Source: CAYZEZ01 sp964477295
Lineage (GTDB): Bacteria; Bacteroidota; Bacteroidia; Bacteroidales; SM23-62
Assembly: GCA_964477295.1 (NCBI GenBank)
Contig: CAYZEZ010000053.1
Span: 1-20,332, forward strand
Direction: 5' to 3'
Length of the DNA stretch: 20,332 nt
Position numbers and translations under genes: made by a program. Below, in pieces: positions 1-8,440 of this stretch. Positions within the stretch are counted from its first letter, which is position 1; each line of letters begins with the position of its first letter. Below the pieces are notes generated by a model that searched no databases, had not been told where the DNA came from, and was given only the letters and a program-made list of their open reading frames with translations.

Positions 1-156
1 CATAATTATTCCCTTGAATTTTGAGGTTGTCCCAATGGTGGCTGAAGTACCAACCGGTTTTTCTTCAACTGGGTGACAGTATAAAGAACTTCTGGGTACA
101 GAAAGAATATCGCATTGCCTTCGTATCGAAAGATTCTTGTGATTTGGCCGGATCAT
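1..156 (-). pseudogene. IS3-family transposase OrfB, N-terminal fragment running off the window
   Basis: Reading from the ATG at 156-154, the first residues are MIRPNHKNLSIRRQCDILSV followed by PRSSLYCHPVEEKP. This matches the N-terminus of IS3-family OrfB (HTH_21-like region: an early LSIxxQC motif followed by a segment of the SRSSLYY type). No stop occurs before the left edge. After about residue 34 the translation no longer resembles the family, which usually has an ENLxLMxxID-like segment there, so a frameshift or deletion is likely near 50. The DDE catalytic core would lie outside the window. The start was chosen because it overlaps the restored orfA stop as ATGA, as in intact IS3 elements. 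Confidence 0.65.
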
Positions 157-466
157 TTCCATTCTTTGTCTGATATCCCCAGTCTACTTACCTGTTTTTT
201 TAATAGTTATTCTCTACCTTTAGCTGCTCTATCTGAGCATATAGCCGATCAATATCCGGAGAGCTCTCCTGGGATTTACTGTTTGTTCCATTTTCAAAAA
301 TGACCGACATCCTTTCCAAAAACTCATTCTTCCATTTTGAAATAGTCACAGGATTAATCTCAAATTGATGACCTAGTTCGGCCATTGTCTTTTCATTCTT
401 TATGGCTTCTAAGGCACCCTGGGCCTTGAATTCCGTGCTGAATTTGCGTCTCGATTATTTTGCCAT
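153..466 (-). pseudogene. IS3-family transposase OrfA, broken by a stop at codon 4 and a frame loss
   Basis: The ATG at 466 reads MAK, then TAA at 455-457, then SRRKFSTEFKAQGALEAIKN and a helix-turn-helix with FEINPVTISKWKNEFLERM, typical of IS3 OrfA (HTH_Tnp_1 family, which binds the element ends). A C-terminal coiled-coil-like segment (LYAQIEQLKVENNY) follows, where a leucine zipper normally sits. The frame is then lost by one base at the T run at 195-201; adding a base restores LKKQVSRLGISDKEWK and a stop at 153-155. So there are two lesions, one nonsense and one single-base frame loss. Residues after codon 4 remain readable to position 200. An internal start at 385 gives only a 61-residue product, unlikely to be functional. 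Confidence 0.78.
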
Positions 467-496
467 AGGTTTAGTAAATCTAATCTATAATTTTAA

Positions 497-513
497 CTAA
501 ACCTCTGGTTTAG
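497..513. repeat. 17-base palindrome in the IS leader
   Basis: A perfect inverted repeat with 7-base arms (CTAAACC and GGTTTAG) around a 3-base loop lies about 30 bases upstream of the orfA start. CTAAACC occurs once more, on the minus strand, just before the orfA ATG. It may be a transposase binding site or a hairpin at the IS end. The role is inferred from position only. Confidence 0.5.
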
Positions 514-527
514 GATTCGGGGGGTAT

Positions 528-809
528 TATATTAATATGCATGTCCATCCTTTAATTCAGTTAATAAATCCCGTAACATATATTAAACGTCTCCATTAGC
601 TGCTTCAGCTCGTGGGCAATAAACAGCATAAATTGAATCCCGGTATAAATTTTTAAATTTAAGAAAAGGGTAAACATTATTAATTCTGCCCCATGTCACT
701 TTAAAATCTTCATCATTTTGATCTGTATTCGAAGGCTTTACAATAATATCCTCGCATGCAAAGAATAAAATCATGATTAAAAAACCTGATAAATTTCTTA
801 TAACTTCAT
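528..809 (-). pseudogene. S41-family peptidase lipoprotein, 5' fragment, truncated at the IS remnant
   Basis: This is a broken paralog of the intact S41 lipoprotein at 6569-7588. Over the segment beginning CED (lipobox cysteine) and ending near AEAANGD, 32 of 56 residues are identical by eye count. The expected ATG at 809 lies 10 bases after the stop of the upstream OMP-like gene, mirroring the intact pair, but its frame hits TAA at codon 4. Adding one base restores MKLIRNLSGF and the rest of a lipoprotein signal. After GDV there is an in-frame TAA near 583-585, then readable YMLRDLLTELKDGHAY, then another TAA. Homology ends at about 535-528, where the IS remnant begins. The catalytic serine half is absent. 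An internal ATG at 774 could give a 63-residue peptide of doubtful meaning. Confidence 0.82.
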
Positions 810-819
810 AGTTCTTCTT

Positions 820-1569
820 CTAAAATGAATAGATTAAACTTACCAGAATATTATCACTGGCAGAAATCATCGGGGTCCATTCTTTAATACTGCATAATTC
901 AAACTTATAGACAGCCTTTAGAGATATTCTATTTAGTATATGATAACGAATACCTAAATCAAAATAGGAGTTTAGACCTGATAGTAATGTTAATGGTTTT
1001 ACAGGAGACTGATCATCCTCCTCGGTATCAACCATACGAAACCCAAGCGATAAAGCAGAAATAAGCATTCTTGATTCTAACTGGAATTTTGAGTTTAGAG
1101 TATATATTGCACAAAAATTAATACCAACTGAAAAAAGATCTGCAAATGAACGTGCATAGTCAAAGCCATCAACAGCTATATTTTGTTCATTTGAAAAAAT
1201 AAACAATTCAACAGTTGGTCCGAGCCATAGATTTAAATCATTATTAAATAATTGCCTTTTCTTAAAAGGATATATAAATCCCTGATTTATTGAAAACTGT
1301 GTAATATTAATTGAAACATTATTATTCTCAATTTCATCGGAATTTCTATATTCGATCTCAAGATTATAGGCATATTTATTGTGTTGTCTAGTCCATCCTA
1401 ATAAAAAATAAGGAAATGGCCCCGAATATTTTTCTTTCGAAATATATTCATCTTTAACAGAGTAACTCCCATAACCAAACTCAACTCTAATTCCTTTATC
1501 CAGAATATCTGAAAAGTAAATCGTATCTTGTCCCAACGATTTAAATGATATCAAAATCATCAAAAACAA
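820..1569 (-). CDS. Outer-membrane beta-barrel-like protein, copy 1 (signal peptide region damaged)
   Basis: The 249-residue product is a clear paralog of the protein at 7602-8369. Shared blocks include VKDEYIS, EKYSG, SINQGFIYP, NIAVDGF and a MVDxEEDD stretch followed by SPVK. Alternating hydrophobic and polar residues and a C-terminal phenylalanine (LIYSF) suggest an outer-membrane barrel; no named family is recognised. The only in-frame starts are TTG at 1569 and ATG at 1560, which lack the basic n-region of a signal peptide. An ATG at 1586 begins MKTK but is one base out of frame, and adding one base joins it to LFLMILISFKSLGQ, a good signal peptide. Copy 1 may therefore be inactive for export. 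Its downstream partner S41 gene is also broken. Confidence 0.72.
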   Translation of the reverse strand: MFLMILISFKSLGQDTIYFSDILDKGIRVEFGYGSYSVKDEYISKEKYSGPFPYFLLGWTRQHNKYAYNLEIEYRNSDEIENNNVSINITQFSINQGFIYPFKKRQLFNNDLNLWLGPTVELFIFSNEQNIAVDGFDYARSFADLFSVGINFCAIYTLNSKFQLESRMLISALSLGFRMVDTEEDDQSPVKPLTLLSGLNSYFDLGIRYHILNRISLKAVYKFELCSIKEWTPMISASDNILVSLIYSF

Positions 1570-1631
1570 ATAATTTTTGTTTTCATGATAAACCTACTTT
1601 GGTTGCTATTATCTAATTCTACATATATACA

Positions 1632-3809
1632 TTATTCATCCAATTTCTTAAATATTAAATACGATTTATAATTTTCTGAATGATAAACCTTGTGAAATGC
1701 TTTTTGGAAATCTTTCTCATCTGCTTGATAAATATTACAAAAAACCTGAGGGTTTCTGCCAATTACTGGAAACCAACTGCTTTGTATCTGCACCATTATC
1801 CGATGGCCTTTTTTGAAAGTGTGAAACTTATCGAAGAGACTAAATTCTATTTCCGTTATCCGATTGGGAGTTAAAGCCTCAGGATTCTCGTAACTGTTCC
1901 TGTACTTGCTTCTGAAAACATCTCCGGACAGAAGCATCTGATAATCTCCCATCAATCTACCTGCATCGGAGGGGTATACATCTATTACTTTAACCACCCA
2001 GTCAGCATCGGTACCCGTTGAGGAAACATTCAGATGTGCAATAATCGGTCCAGCTAATGTAATGTCTTCTTCCAAAGGTTTCGTTTGGTACACTAACACA
2101 TCAGGTCTTCTTGATGCAAATCTCTGGTCAGCAATCATCCAGATATGCCCTTGCTGATTCTGAATTAAAGTTGACCATGGTACAGGTTTGTCAGGGTCAC
2201 TTATAAATTCATCATAAGAAAAATTATTGTCCGAAGGGAGAGGCTCAAAGGCCAACATTCCTTTGCCCTCGATAAATAATGTGTCATCCTTTGACTCTAG
2301 TGGAGGCCAAAAATCAAATCTTCTCCAATTATTTTTTCCGGTCTGAAAAACATAAGCTTCTGGAAGATTAAATTCTTTTTTATCCTTTAAGTAATGCATA
2401 AAAAAAGGAAATTCTATTTCTTTCTGGTAGAACTCACCAGTATTTGACCCAAAATTAATATCTCCAAGACTTTCCCCCGAACTATACCATCCCCCATGTT
2501 TCCAAGGACCGATCACTAATGAATTAAAAATACCCGGATTACTTTGTTCAATTGTTTTATAAATTTTTAGTGGTCCTCTATAATCTTCAGCATCGAACCA
2601 ACCGGCAATATTTAATACAGGTACATTAATTGTACCTAAATGTTGTATCAAATCTCTCTCTCTCCAGAAAGAATCGTAATCACTATGAGCCATATATTCA
2701 TTCCACGTAGGATTTTCATAATTAAAGTATTTTCTATTTACATTTTTTATCGGTCCCAAATCCATAAAGAACTTATATCCATCGTAAGAAGTATATTCCG
2801 GCCATGAACTAGGATCTTTAGTTGGTCCACCTTTGCGAGGCCATGCATCGTGTCCTACCCATGAATATGCATACATAAGCCTGAATGCACCATTGTGATG
2901 TATATCATCACCAATCCACCAATCAGCAGGAGATGCAGCTGCCAGTATCGCCTTAACAGCAGGATGTGGTGCAATAGCAACCATTATCGCTGCCCATCCA
3001 GAATATGAACCGCCATAAATACCAACCTTATTATTATGTCCATCTAGATTATTAAGAAGCCATTCAATAGTATCAAAAGCATCAGTGCTTTCATCAATAT
3101 CCATTTCTGAAGTTTTGTTTTTAATATATGGTCGCAAAACTTTAAATTCCCCCTCCGACATAAAACGCCCCCTCATATCTTGAAACACAAAAATGAATCC
3201 TTCCTTAACAAATAGTTCATTACTATGTAATTTTTCTCTATACTCCGGACCATAATTACCAACACCATACCATTCACGTTTATATAAAATAGGATATTTC
3301 TCATCTTTATCTTTTGGAACATAAACTTGGGTATATAATTTAACACCATCTCTCATTGGAACCATATATACATGTTTTGTATAGTTCTTAAGTACCAATA
3401 GGCGTAGTAAAGCATTCGAGTTCTCAGGATTCAATTCAAGTGATTTTTCAAAATTCTGAATTGCCAAATCAATATCACCCCTTTCTCCTCGCATTAAAAC
3501 AGCCTCAGCATAACTATCCCAAGGATCATAATGATTTGGATAAGCAGATAGATTTAGTTGAAACAACTTTATTGCTTCATTTAATTTGTCATTGCCCGCT
3601 TTCTCCCAACCCAGATTATTGATCGTTTCTCTTTTAAAAAGATTTGAATCAGGATGACTTAATTGAAATTTGTGAAAATACTCTATTGCCTTTTCAACTC
3701 CTTGAGTATTAAGAAACTTGATAAAATCTTTTTCGTTTTTAATAACTTCTTGTCCATAAAAGGTGGAACTGAAGAATGTTACAATTATTAATGCTATTAT
3801 CTTTTTCAT
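1632..3809 (-). CDS. Exported CocE/NonD-family (peptidase S15-like) hydrolase with N-terminal TPR
   Basis: This 725-residue protein has a signal peptide (residues 1-20, ending FYGQ), a TPR-like helical region (about 60-140, with the repeat-like segment DLAIQNFEKSLELNPENSNA), a CocE/S15 alpha/beta hydrolase domain (about 148-440) and a C-terminal jelly-roll X-Pro dipeptidyl-peptidase-like domain (about 500-720). The catalytic triad is visible: Ser268 in GGSYSG, Asp406 in GWFDAED and His438 in WKHGGW. Family members hydrolyse acyl-amide or ester bonds (cocaine esterase, glutaryl-7-ACA acylases) or X-Pro dipeptides. The substrate here cannot be read. The TPR before CocE is the less common feature. 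It probably acts in the periplasm or at the cell surface. The start at ATG 3809 is supported by the signal peptide. Confidence 0.9.
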   Translation of the reverse strand: MKKIIALIIVTFFSSTFYGQEVIKNEKDFIKFLNTQGVEKAIEYFHKFQLSHPDSNLFKRETINNLGWEKAGNDKLNEAIKLFQLNLSAYPNHYDPWDSYAEAVLMRGERGDIDLAIQNFEKSLELNPENSNALLRLLVLKNYTKHVYMVPMRDGVKLYTQVYVPKDKDEKYPILYKREWYGVGNYGPEYREKLHSNELFVKEGFIFVFQDMRGRFMSEGEFKVLRPYIKNKTSEMDIDESTDAFDTIEWLLNNLDGHNNKVGIYGGSYSGWAAIMVAIAPHPAVKAILAAASPADWWIGDDIHHNGAFRLMYAYSWVGHDAWPRKGGPTKDPSSWPEYTSYDGYKFFMDLGPIKNVNRKYFNYENPTWNEYMAHSDYDSFWRERDLIQHLGTINVPVLNIAGWFDAEDYRGPLKIYKTIEQSNPGIFNSLVIGPWKHGGWYSSGESLGDINFGSNTGEFYQKEIEFPFFMHYLKDKKEFNLPEAYVFQTGKNNWRRFDFWPPLESKDDTLFIEGKGMLAFEPLPSDNNFSYDEFISDPDKPVPWSTLIQNQQGHIWMIADQRFASRRPDVLVYQTKPLEEDITLAGPIIAHLNVSSTGTDADWVVKVIDVYPSDAGRLMGDYQMLLSGDVFRSKYRNSYENPEALTPNRITEIEFSLFDKFHTFKKGHRIMVQIQSSWFPVIGRNPQVFCNIYQADEKDFQKAFHKVYHSENYKSYLIFKKLDE

Positions 3810-3915
3810 AAATCCATTTTTATTGGTTAATAATTTATTAGAAATAATATCCCGAGATATTAATAATATAAATAGCTAATAAAATTAGAGGTATCAAAGT
3901 TCCAAATTAATGATA

Positions 3916-5667
3916 CTACTTTTCTGATAATCTATGTATTGATAATTTTTCATACTTAATATTGCTGACACCGAATCCATTGAGCAAGAAACCTTTGATG
4001 CTATTCCTGTTATCTCGGTATATCCTTATGTATGAGAAGAAATCATGATCGCACAAAAACTCGTCAGCATAAGTCGGAATTAGCCGAATGCGACCCAATC
4101 TGAAATTTCGGGCGACAAGACTAGACTCTGATTTGTCTATTGTAATAGTCATATCAAGTTCATCATTATAATAATCTCCCAAAAATGCATTTTCGTCCGA
4201 TACGGTTAATGACTTTGCCTTTTCTCCGGCAACAATACCCGATTCCGAAGTATAAACTAGGGAATCAATCATAGAATTATCACCTTCATAGAAACTTACC
4301 AAAAACTTGTTATTTTCGTCCCTGAACCGGTTGCTTCCTATTCCGATAAGCTTGCTTTTTTCATCATATCCGTATTCCCCGAAATAAAGGGACTTCCCGG
4401 TTTGACTAACTCTGTATATAAGCATTGGTTCAACAATGTAATTACCCTCATATTTTTTAATTAACGAACAATCCACCGGTATATTTATTTCCCTAATAGA
4501 ATCGGTAACCGAAAAGCCTTCATGGTTTACATCTTCATTTTTCTTATCTTCAGGATAAAATAATTGCGTTACCTTTTCGGCATAACTTCTACGTTTAAAA
4601 CTCTGAACATTCCCAAGCATTGCTAATCCGAAATCCCTCTCCGGATAATAAATAATAATCGATTTATACCCGAAAAAACTTCCACGGTGCCAGTAATTCA
4701 CTGGACCTTCCATGGTTTTAAAAAAACCGAATGAGTAAAAATCCATCTCATCTCCGGAATTCAATGTATCGGACTGCAGCATAAGGTTAAAAACTGGATC
4801 TTCTTCCTTATATAGCTTCCTGAGATAAATGAGCCATTTCGCCATGTCTTCGGCTGTTGAATATACACCTGTATGTCCGACCGTCGCATCAAGAAAAGGG
4901 TCATTGGAATAAGTTCCGTCTCTATTCCTGCGGTATGACTTTGCCCTGTCAGGAACTAAGGTCTCAAGTGAATCCACAAACAAGGTATTATCCATTTTCA
5001 AAGGCTTGAATATTACACTGTCGGCATATTCTCTTAGGCTTACACCCGTCACCCTCTTTACGATCTCCCCCATTAAGAAGTAATTTGTGTTCGAATACTC
5101 CCATCTTTCTCCGACAGGAAAATTCAATTCCTTTTGAAGATTTAAAAGATACAGCACATCACTACCTGTTATGTAATCTTGTATATTATGTCCTGAAAGA
5201 GGTATAAGGCCCATATGATCTCTTAAGCCGCTCTTTTGATAAACCAAATCCCCAATACTGATTTTGCAATTAATACCTGACAATTCCGGTATGATCTTTC
5301 TTACATCATCATCAAGAGATACCCTCCCTTCAAAAATCAATGTGGCCAGACAATAACCGGTAAATTGCTTTGACATGGAAGCAATATAAAAACCTGTTTT
5401 AGGAGTGATCGGTGAATTCATTTCAAGATCGGCATAACCGTATCCCTTGATAAAAATAACCTTACCATCCTTTACAATTGCTGCCGAACCCCCGGGAGAA
5501 TATGCAGTATCCCATTCCATAAATATTTCGTTAATGAATTCCGCCTTCGGTTCCATATTATTGCCGGAAAAAAATCGCGAATTGAAATCGCCGCAGCCTG
5601 CTGCAAATGCAACAAAAGCTATAAACAACAGTCTTGAATACTTATAATAATACAAAATGGAGTTCAT
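3916..5667 (-). CDS. Class C beta-lactamase-fold serine hydrolase, lipoprotein
   Basis: This 583-residue protein starts with a lipoprotein signal (FVAFAAGC, Cys25), so it is expected to be anchored in a membrane. The beta-lactamase/transpeptidase-like domain spans about 45-380. It shows SxxK as S97-M-S-K100, the YxN motif as Tyr191-Ser-Asn193, and H327-R-G329 in the place of KTG, the form usual for esterase or D-aminopeptidase members. A C-terminal region of about 190 residues follows, predicted beta-rich, like the lipocalin-like tails of some family members. Likely activities are esterase, D-peptidase or peptidoglycan-related; it is not evidence of antibiotic resistance. It lies 107 bases upstream of the TPR-CocE hydrolase gene on the same strand. 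Confidence 0.88.
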   Translation of the reverse strand: MNSILYYYKYSRLLFIAFVAFAAGCGDFNSRFFSGNNMEPKAEFINEIFMEWDTAYSPGGSAAIVKDGKVIFIKGYGYADLEMNSPITPKTGFYIASMSKQFTGYCLATLIFEGRVSLDDDVRKIIPELSGINCKISIGDLVYQKSGLRDHMGLIPLSGHNIQDYITGSDVLYLLNLQKELNFPVGERWEYSNTNYFLMGEIVKRVTGVSLREYADSVIFKPLKMDNTLFVDSLETLVPDRAKSYRRNRDGTYSNDPFLDATVGHTGVYSTAEDMAKWLIYLRKLYKEEDPVFNLMLQSDTLNSGDEMDFYSFGFFKTMEGPVNYWHRGSFFGYKSIIIYYPERDFGLAMLGNVQSFKRRSYAEKVTQLFYPEDKKNEDVNHEGFSVTDSIREINIPVDCSLIKKYEGNYIVEPMLIYRVSQTGKSLYFGEYGYDEKSKLIGIGSNRFRDENNKFLVSFYEGDNSMIDSLVYTSESGIVAGEKAKSLTVSDENAFLGDYYNDELDMTITIDKSESSLVARNFRLGRIRLIPTYADEFLCDHDFFSYIRIYRDNRNSIKGFLLNGFGVSNIKYEKLSIHRLSEK

Positions 5668-5814
5668 AATATCTTCTTTTAATAATTACATTAGAAACAT
5701 AAATCCGACTGAAAAAATTTCAGCGATGGATTTATTTAGTCAAATTGAAGAATACTGTAATTCTATCTAAAGAGAAATCATTCTGCCAAATGTTCCGGTT
5801 ACTATCACGGAAAG

Positions 5815-6459
5815 TCAAGCCTGTCTTCTATTGCGCAACTGTTTGATAAGCACAAATAAGAATCTGATGAAAAATGCGATCGAGATTACCAACAAGAAAA
5901 ATATTGTAAAAAGTATCTTCAAATTATTCAGATCAAACTGGAATTGCATCTGCTGGAATTTCCACATGCTATCTTCATTAACAAGTATACCGGAAAAACG
6001 TAAAGGGAGTACAAGCAATCTGAATATATCAAATTCCACATAGCCAATTGTGCTTACCCAGGAAACAGAGTCATAAACTGAAATATTTGCCTCCTCCATA
6101 AGTAAATGCACATCGCCCCAGTAGAGCCAGTCAGTTTTAATAAGGTCACAAGCTTCATCATAACCACTATATACCTCATATGGCATTGTGCCAAGGATCA
6201 GGATATTATCTTTTGAAATTAGTTCTGAGCAGAACTTACCCAGCTTATCAATATCTCTTTCCATATATCCTTTTTCGAATTTTCTTAGCTGGTCTGATAT
6301 GCCGTTTCTTATTTCTTCAGGGGCATTACCTTTTGAAAAGGGATAGTGTTTTTCTCCATTATAGTATTCCCGGTGTGGATTTTCAAATGTATTCCAGAGA
6401 ATAAATAGCGCTATTAGTGATAAAATAAGAGGTACAGAATTAAGAATAGTTTTTTTCAT
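5815..6459 (-). CDS. Membrane-anchored SnoaL/NTF2-like protein
   Basis: The 214-residue product has a hydrophobic segment near the N-terminus (about 8-24), a soluble middle (about 45-175) and a second hydrophobic segment (about 182-206) followed by a basic tail (KQLRNRRQA). The middle resembles the SnoaL_3/NTF2-like fold: an early helix with Q/K/E residues (ISDQLRKFEKGYMERDIDKL), a region for damage to or modification of a small-molecule pocket (YSGYDEACDLIKTDWLYW), paired strands with SWVSTIGYVEF, and a final MWKFQQMQFQF strand. Such domains are often ligand-binding and non-enzymatic. The orientation, with the NTF2 domain between two membrane segments, suggests it lies in the periplasm. The fold call is moderate and the function unknown. 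Confidence 0.65.
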   Translation of the reverse strand: MKKTILNSVPLILSLIALFILWNTFENPHREYYNGEKHYPFSKGNAPEEIRNGISDQLRKFEKGYMERDIDKLGKFCSELISKDNILILGTMPYEVYSGYDEACDLIKTDWLYWGDVHLLMEEANISVYDSVSWVSTIGYVEFDIFRLLVLPLRFSGILVNEDSMWKFQQMQFQFDLNNLKILFTIFFLLVISIAFFIRFLFVLIKQLRNRRQA

Positions 6460-6568
6460 AGTGCCGGTATTTTAAATTACAATCGGTTGTAAGACTTATA
6501 ATAAAATAATTTGCAGCAGTACTAAAGGTACTGAAAGTTCAGGAGTTTAGAGGACTTCTGTTATAAAC

Positions 6569-7588
6569 CTATTTCAGAAAATCAATTGCGTACTCCAATT
6601 GCTTATCTCTCCCGTTTTTTGCATCCTCTTCCGTTTGCTTCACCCTGATATCAGGGGGTATGCCGTTCCACTCCCAGGGAATTCCGTCATATCTTTCGAT
6701 ATAACCTGACGGGACAGATATCCGTTTTCCGCTTGGCAGCTTAAACTCTCCAATCGTTTCCGGTGAATTATTTGCCGATATTCCACTGCCACCACCTGTA
6801 GTATCGCCAACAGCAATAACATTTGGCAATTGTTTCAAACATTCAACGGTAATTTCCCCCGCACTATATGTCGACCCATTTATAAGAACAACTACGGGAT
6901 TTTCATAGCACGGACCCTGAGGTTGTATCGGGTAAATGTCAAGTTGCTGTCCAAGCGAATAGAATTTCGGCCACACCATAGGTTCCATGATGAATCTTGA
7001 AACGACCGCTTCAACATTTTGCGGAGTTCCTCCTCTTTTCTGACGAATGTCTATTATGAGTCCTTTGGTATCTTTCAAATATTCCATAATTCCCGGGAAC
7101 TCGTTTATAAGATGATTATCATGAAAGTCCGCCAGGAACACATATCCTATATTATCCGGTAATATCTGGTATTCAGCACTTGTACTCGGGGTAAGAATCG
7201 GTTCTCTGTCAAAGTATTTTCTTACTATAAAAGGATTGTAAGCATGGCGGTCTTTAAAGTGACGTGCAGGGTAAAACGGATATACTTCACCTCCACCCGG
7301 AACTTTATAATATACATGGCCGTCCTTTAATTCCGCCAATAAGTTATTTAATACGTAATAAAATTCATCTCCCCCGACCGCTTCAGCTTGTGAACGATAA
7401 ACCGTATAAATCGAATCCCGGTTTATTTTTTTGAATTCAAAAAAGGGATATACATCATTGATTCTGGTCCAGGCAGCCTCGAAATCTTCTAAGTTTTGGT
7501 TTGAATCGGTCGGTTTTATTAACAGGTCTTCGCATCCGATTAATAAATAAACGAATATAATCACCAATTGGATTTTTATCAATCTCAT
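6569..7588 (-). CDS. S41-family (C-terminal processing-like) peptidase, lipoprotein
   Basis: The product has 339 residues from the ATG at 7588. A longer frame from TTG at 7627 exists but is rejected because MRLIKIQLVIIFVYLLIGC is a good lipoprotein signal with lipobox LIGC (Cys19). The S41 core is at about 145-310: an IGYVFLADFHDN strand, GLIIDIRQKRGG, and GSTYSAGE with the probable nucleophile Ser242, followed by GDTTGGGSG. No PDZ domain is obvious. Members cleave proteins near their C-termini or degrade peptides. It begins 13 bases after the stop of the OMP-like gene, the same arrangement as in the broken copy at 528-1586, so the two proteins probably work together at the envelope. Confidence 0.88.
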   Translation of the reverse strand: MRLIKIQLVIIFVYLLIGCEDLLIKPTDSNQNLEDFEAAWTRINDVYPFFEFKKINRDSIYTVYRSQAEAVGGDEFYYVLNNLLAELKDGHVYYKVPGGGEVYPFYPARHFKDRHAYNPFIVRKYFDREPILTPSTSAEYQILPDNIGYVFLADFHDNHLINEFPGIMEYLKDTKGLIIDIRQKRGGTPQNVEAVVSRFIMEPMVWPKFYSLGQQLDIYPIQPQGPCYENPVVVLINGSTYSAGEITVECLKQLPNVIAVGDTTGGGSGISANNSPETIGEFKLPSGKRISVPSGYIERYDGIPWEWNGIPPDIRVKQTEEDAKNGRDKQLEYAIDFLK

Positions 7589-7601
7589 AATTCCAATCCG
7601 T

Positions 7602-8369
7602 TTAAAACGTGTAATTAAATCCAACAATCATATTATCGCTTGCAGAAATAACCGGATCCCAACTGCTAATCCTGAACAATTCAAATCTATAGGCGGTATT
7701 GAGGGATAATTTACCGAATATCCTGTACCCGATTCCCAGATCAAATGAAGAGTTAGACCCCGATAAAAAGGTAAGCAACTTAACGGGCGACCGGTCGTCC
7801 TCTTCGCTGTCGACCATTCTATACCCAAATGATAATAAAGATGTATTCAGTGCGGATTTGATAAAAAGTTTATTACCGACCGGATATAATGCAACAATTT
7901 TTATCCCGGTCGAAAAAAGACCGGCAAACGATAGCGAATATTCAAAACCGTCAACCGCAATATTCTGATCATTTGCAAAAACAAACAACCCGACATCGGG
8001 GCCGATCCATAAATCCATTTCATTGCCCAAAAAAAGCGGTCTCTTAAGTGGGTAAATAAAGCCCTGGTTAATTGAGAATTGAGTAATGCTTGTGCTTACA
8101 TTGAAATTATCAACCTCATCGGAATACCTGTATTCAAACTCAAGAGTGTAGCCATATTTATTATGACGGTTTCCCCAACTCAAAGAAAAAAACGGCAAAT
8201 GCCCAGAATATTTTTCAGTGGAAATATATTCATCTTTAACCGAATAGCCTCCGTAACCGTAATTAATTGCAATACCCTTATTCACAGGAGCCGAATAATC
8301 GTTTAAATTTTGGCTTGATAATTCAACGGACAGAAGAATCAATAACAGCGTAATTAATATTGTTTTCAT
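7602..8369 (-). CDS. Outer-membrane beta-barrel-like protein, copy 2 (intact)
   Basis: The 255-residue product has a clean signal peptide (MKTILITLLLILLSVELSSQ) and a body of alternating aromatic/hydrophobic and polar residues ending in GFNYTF. The terminal phenylalanine is the usual outer-membrane barrel signature. It aligns along its whole length with the copy at 820-1569. The conserved acidic stretch MVDSEEDDRSPVK and the motif NIAVDGF probably sit in a loop or ligand site shared by the pair. It is immediately upstream of the S41 lipoprotein gene and likely co-transcribed with it. I do not recognise a characterised family; the outer-membrane call is inferred from composition and the C-terminus. 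Confidence 0.8.
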   Translation of the reverse strand: MKTILITLLLILLSVELSSQNLNDYSAPVNKGIAINYGYGGYSVKDEYISTEKYSGHLPFFSLSWGNRHNKYGYTLEFEYRYSDEVDNFNVSTSITQFSINQGFIYPLKRPLFLGNEMDLWIGPDVGLFVFANDQNIAVDGFEYSLSFAGLFSTGIKIVALYPVGNKLFIKSALNTSLLSFGYRMVDSEEDDRSPVKLLTFLSGSNSSFDLGIGYRIFGKLSLNTAYRFELFRISSWDPVISASDNMIVGFNYTF

Positions 8370-8440
8370 TTATAACTAAATGTGATTATGTTTGAAATAA
8401 TTGTTACCCGATTATTGCCCGGCAGGCAGCAAGTCTTAGA

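Larger units (their letters stand above)
1..528 (-). mobile_element. Degenerate IS3-family insertion sequence remnant, left edge outside window
   Basis: On the minus strand this stretch holds, in order, a promoter-proximal leader with a 17-base palindrome (497-513), a broken orfA and the start of orfB, which is the normal IS3-family layout. The restored orfA frame ends in TGA at 153-155 and overlaps the orfB ATG (154-156) as ATGA, the usual IS3 -1 frame relation. The outer boundary on the right is placed at about 515-535, because homology of the flanking S41 pseudogene to its intact paralog fades there. I could not identify terminal inverted repeats or a target duplication. The other end lies outside the window. 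The element looks dead, since orfA carries an in-frame stop and a frame loss. Confidence 0.72.

Noticed and set aside
195..210. Programmed -1 frameshift site in the IS (A run)
   Set aside because: In the actual sequence a TAA lies before the A run in the orfA frame, and orfA also has a stop at codon 4, so the element is simply broken.
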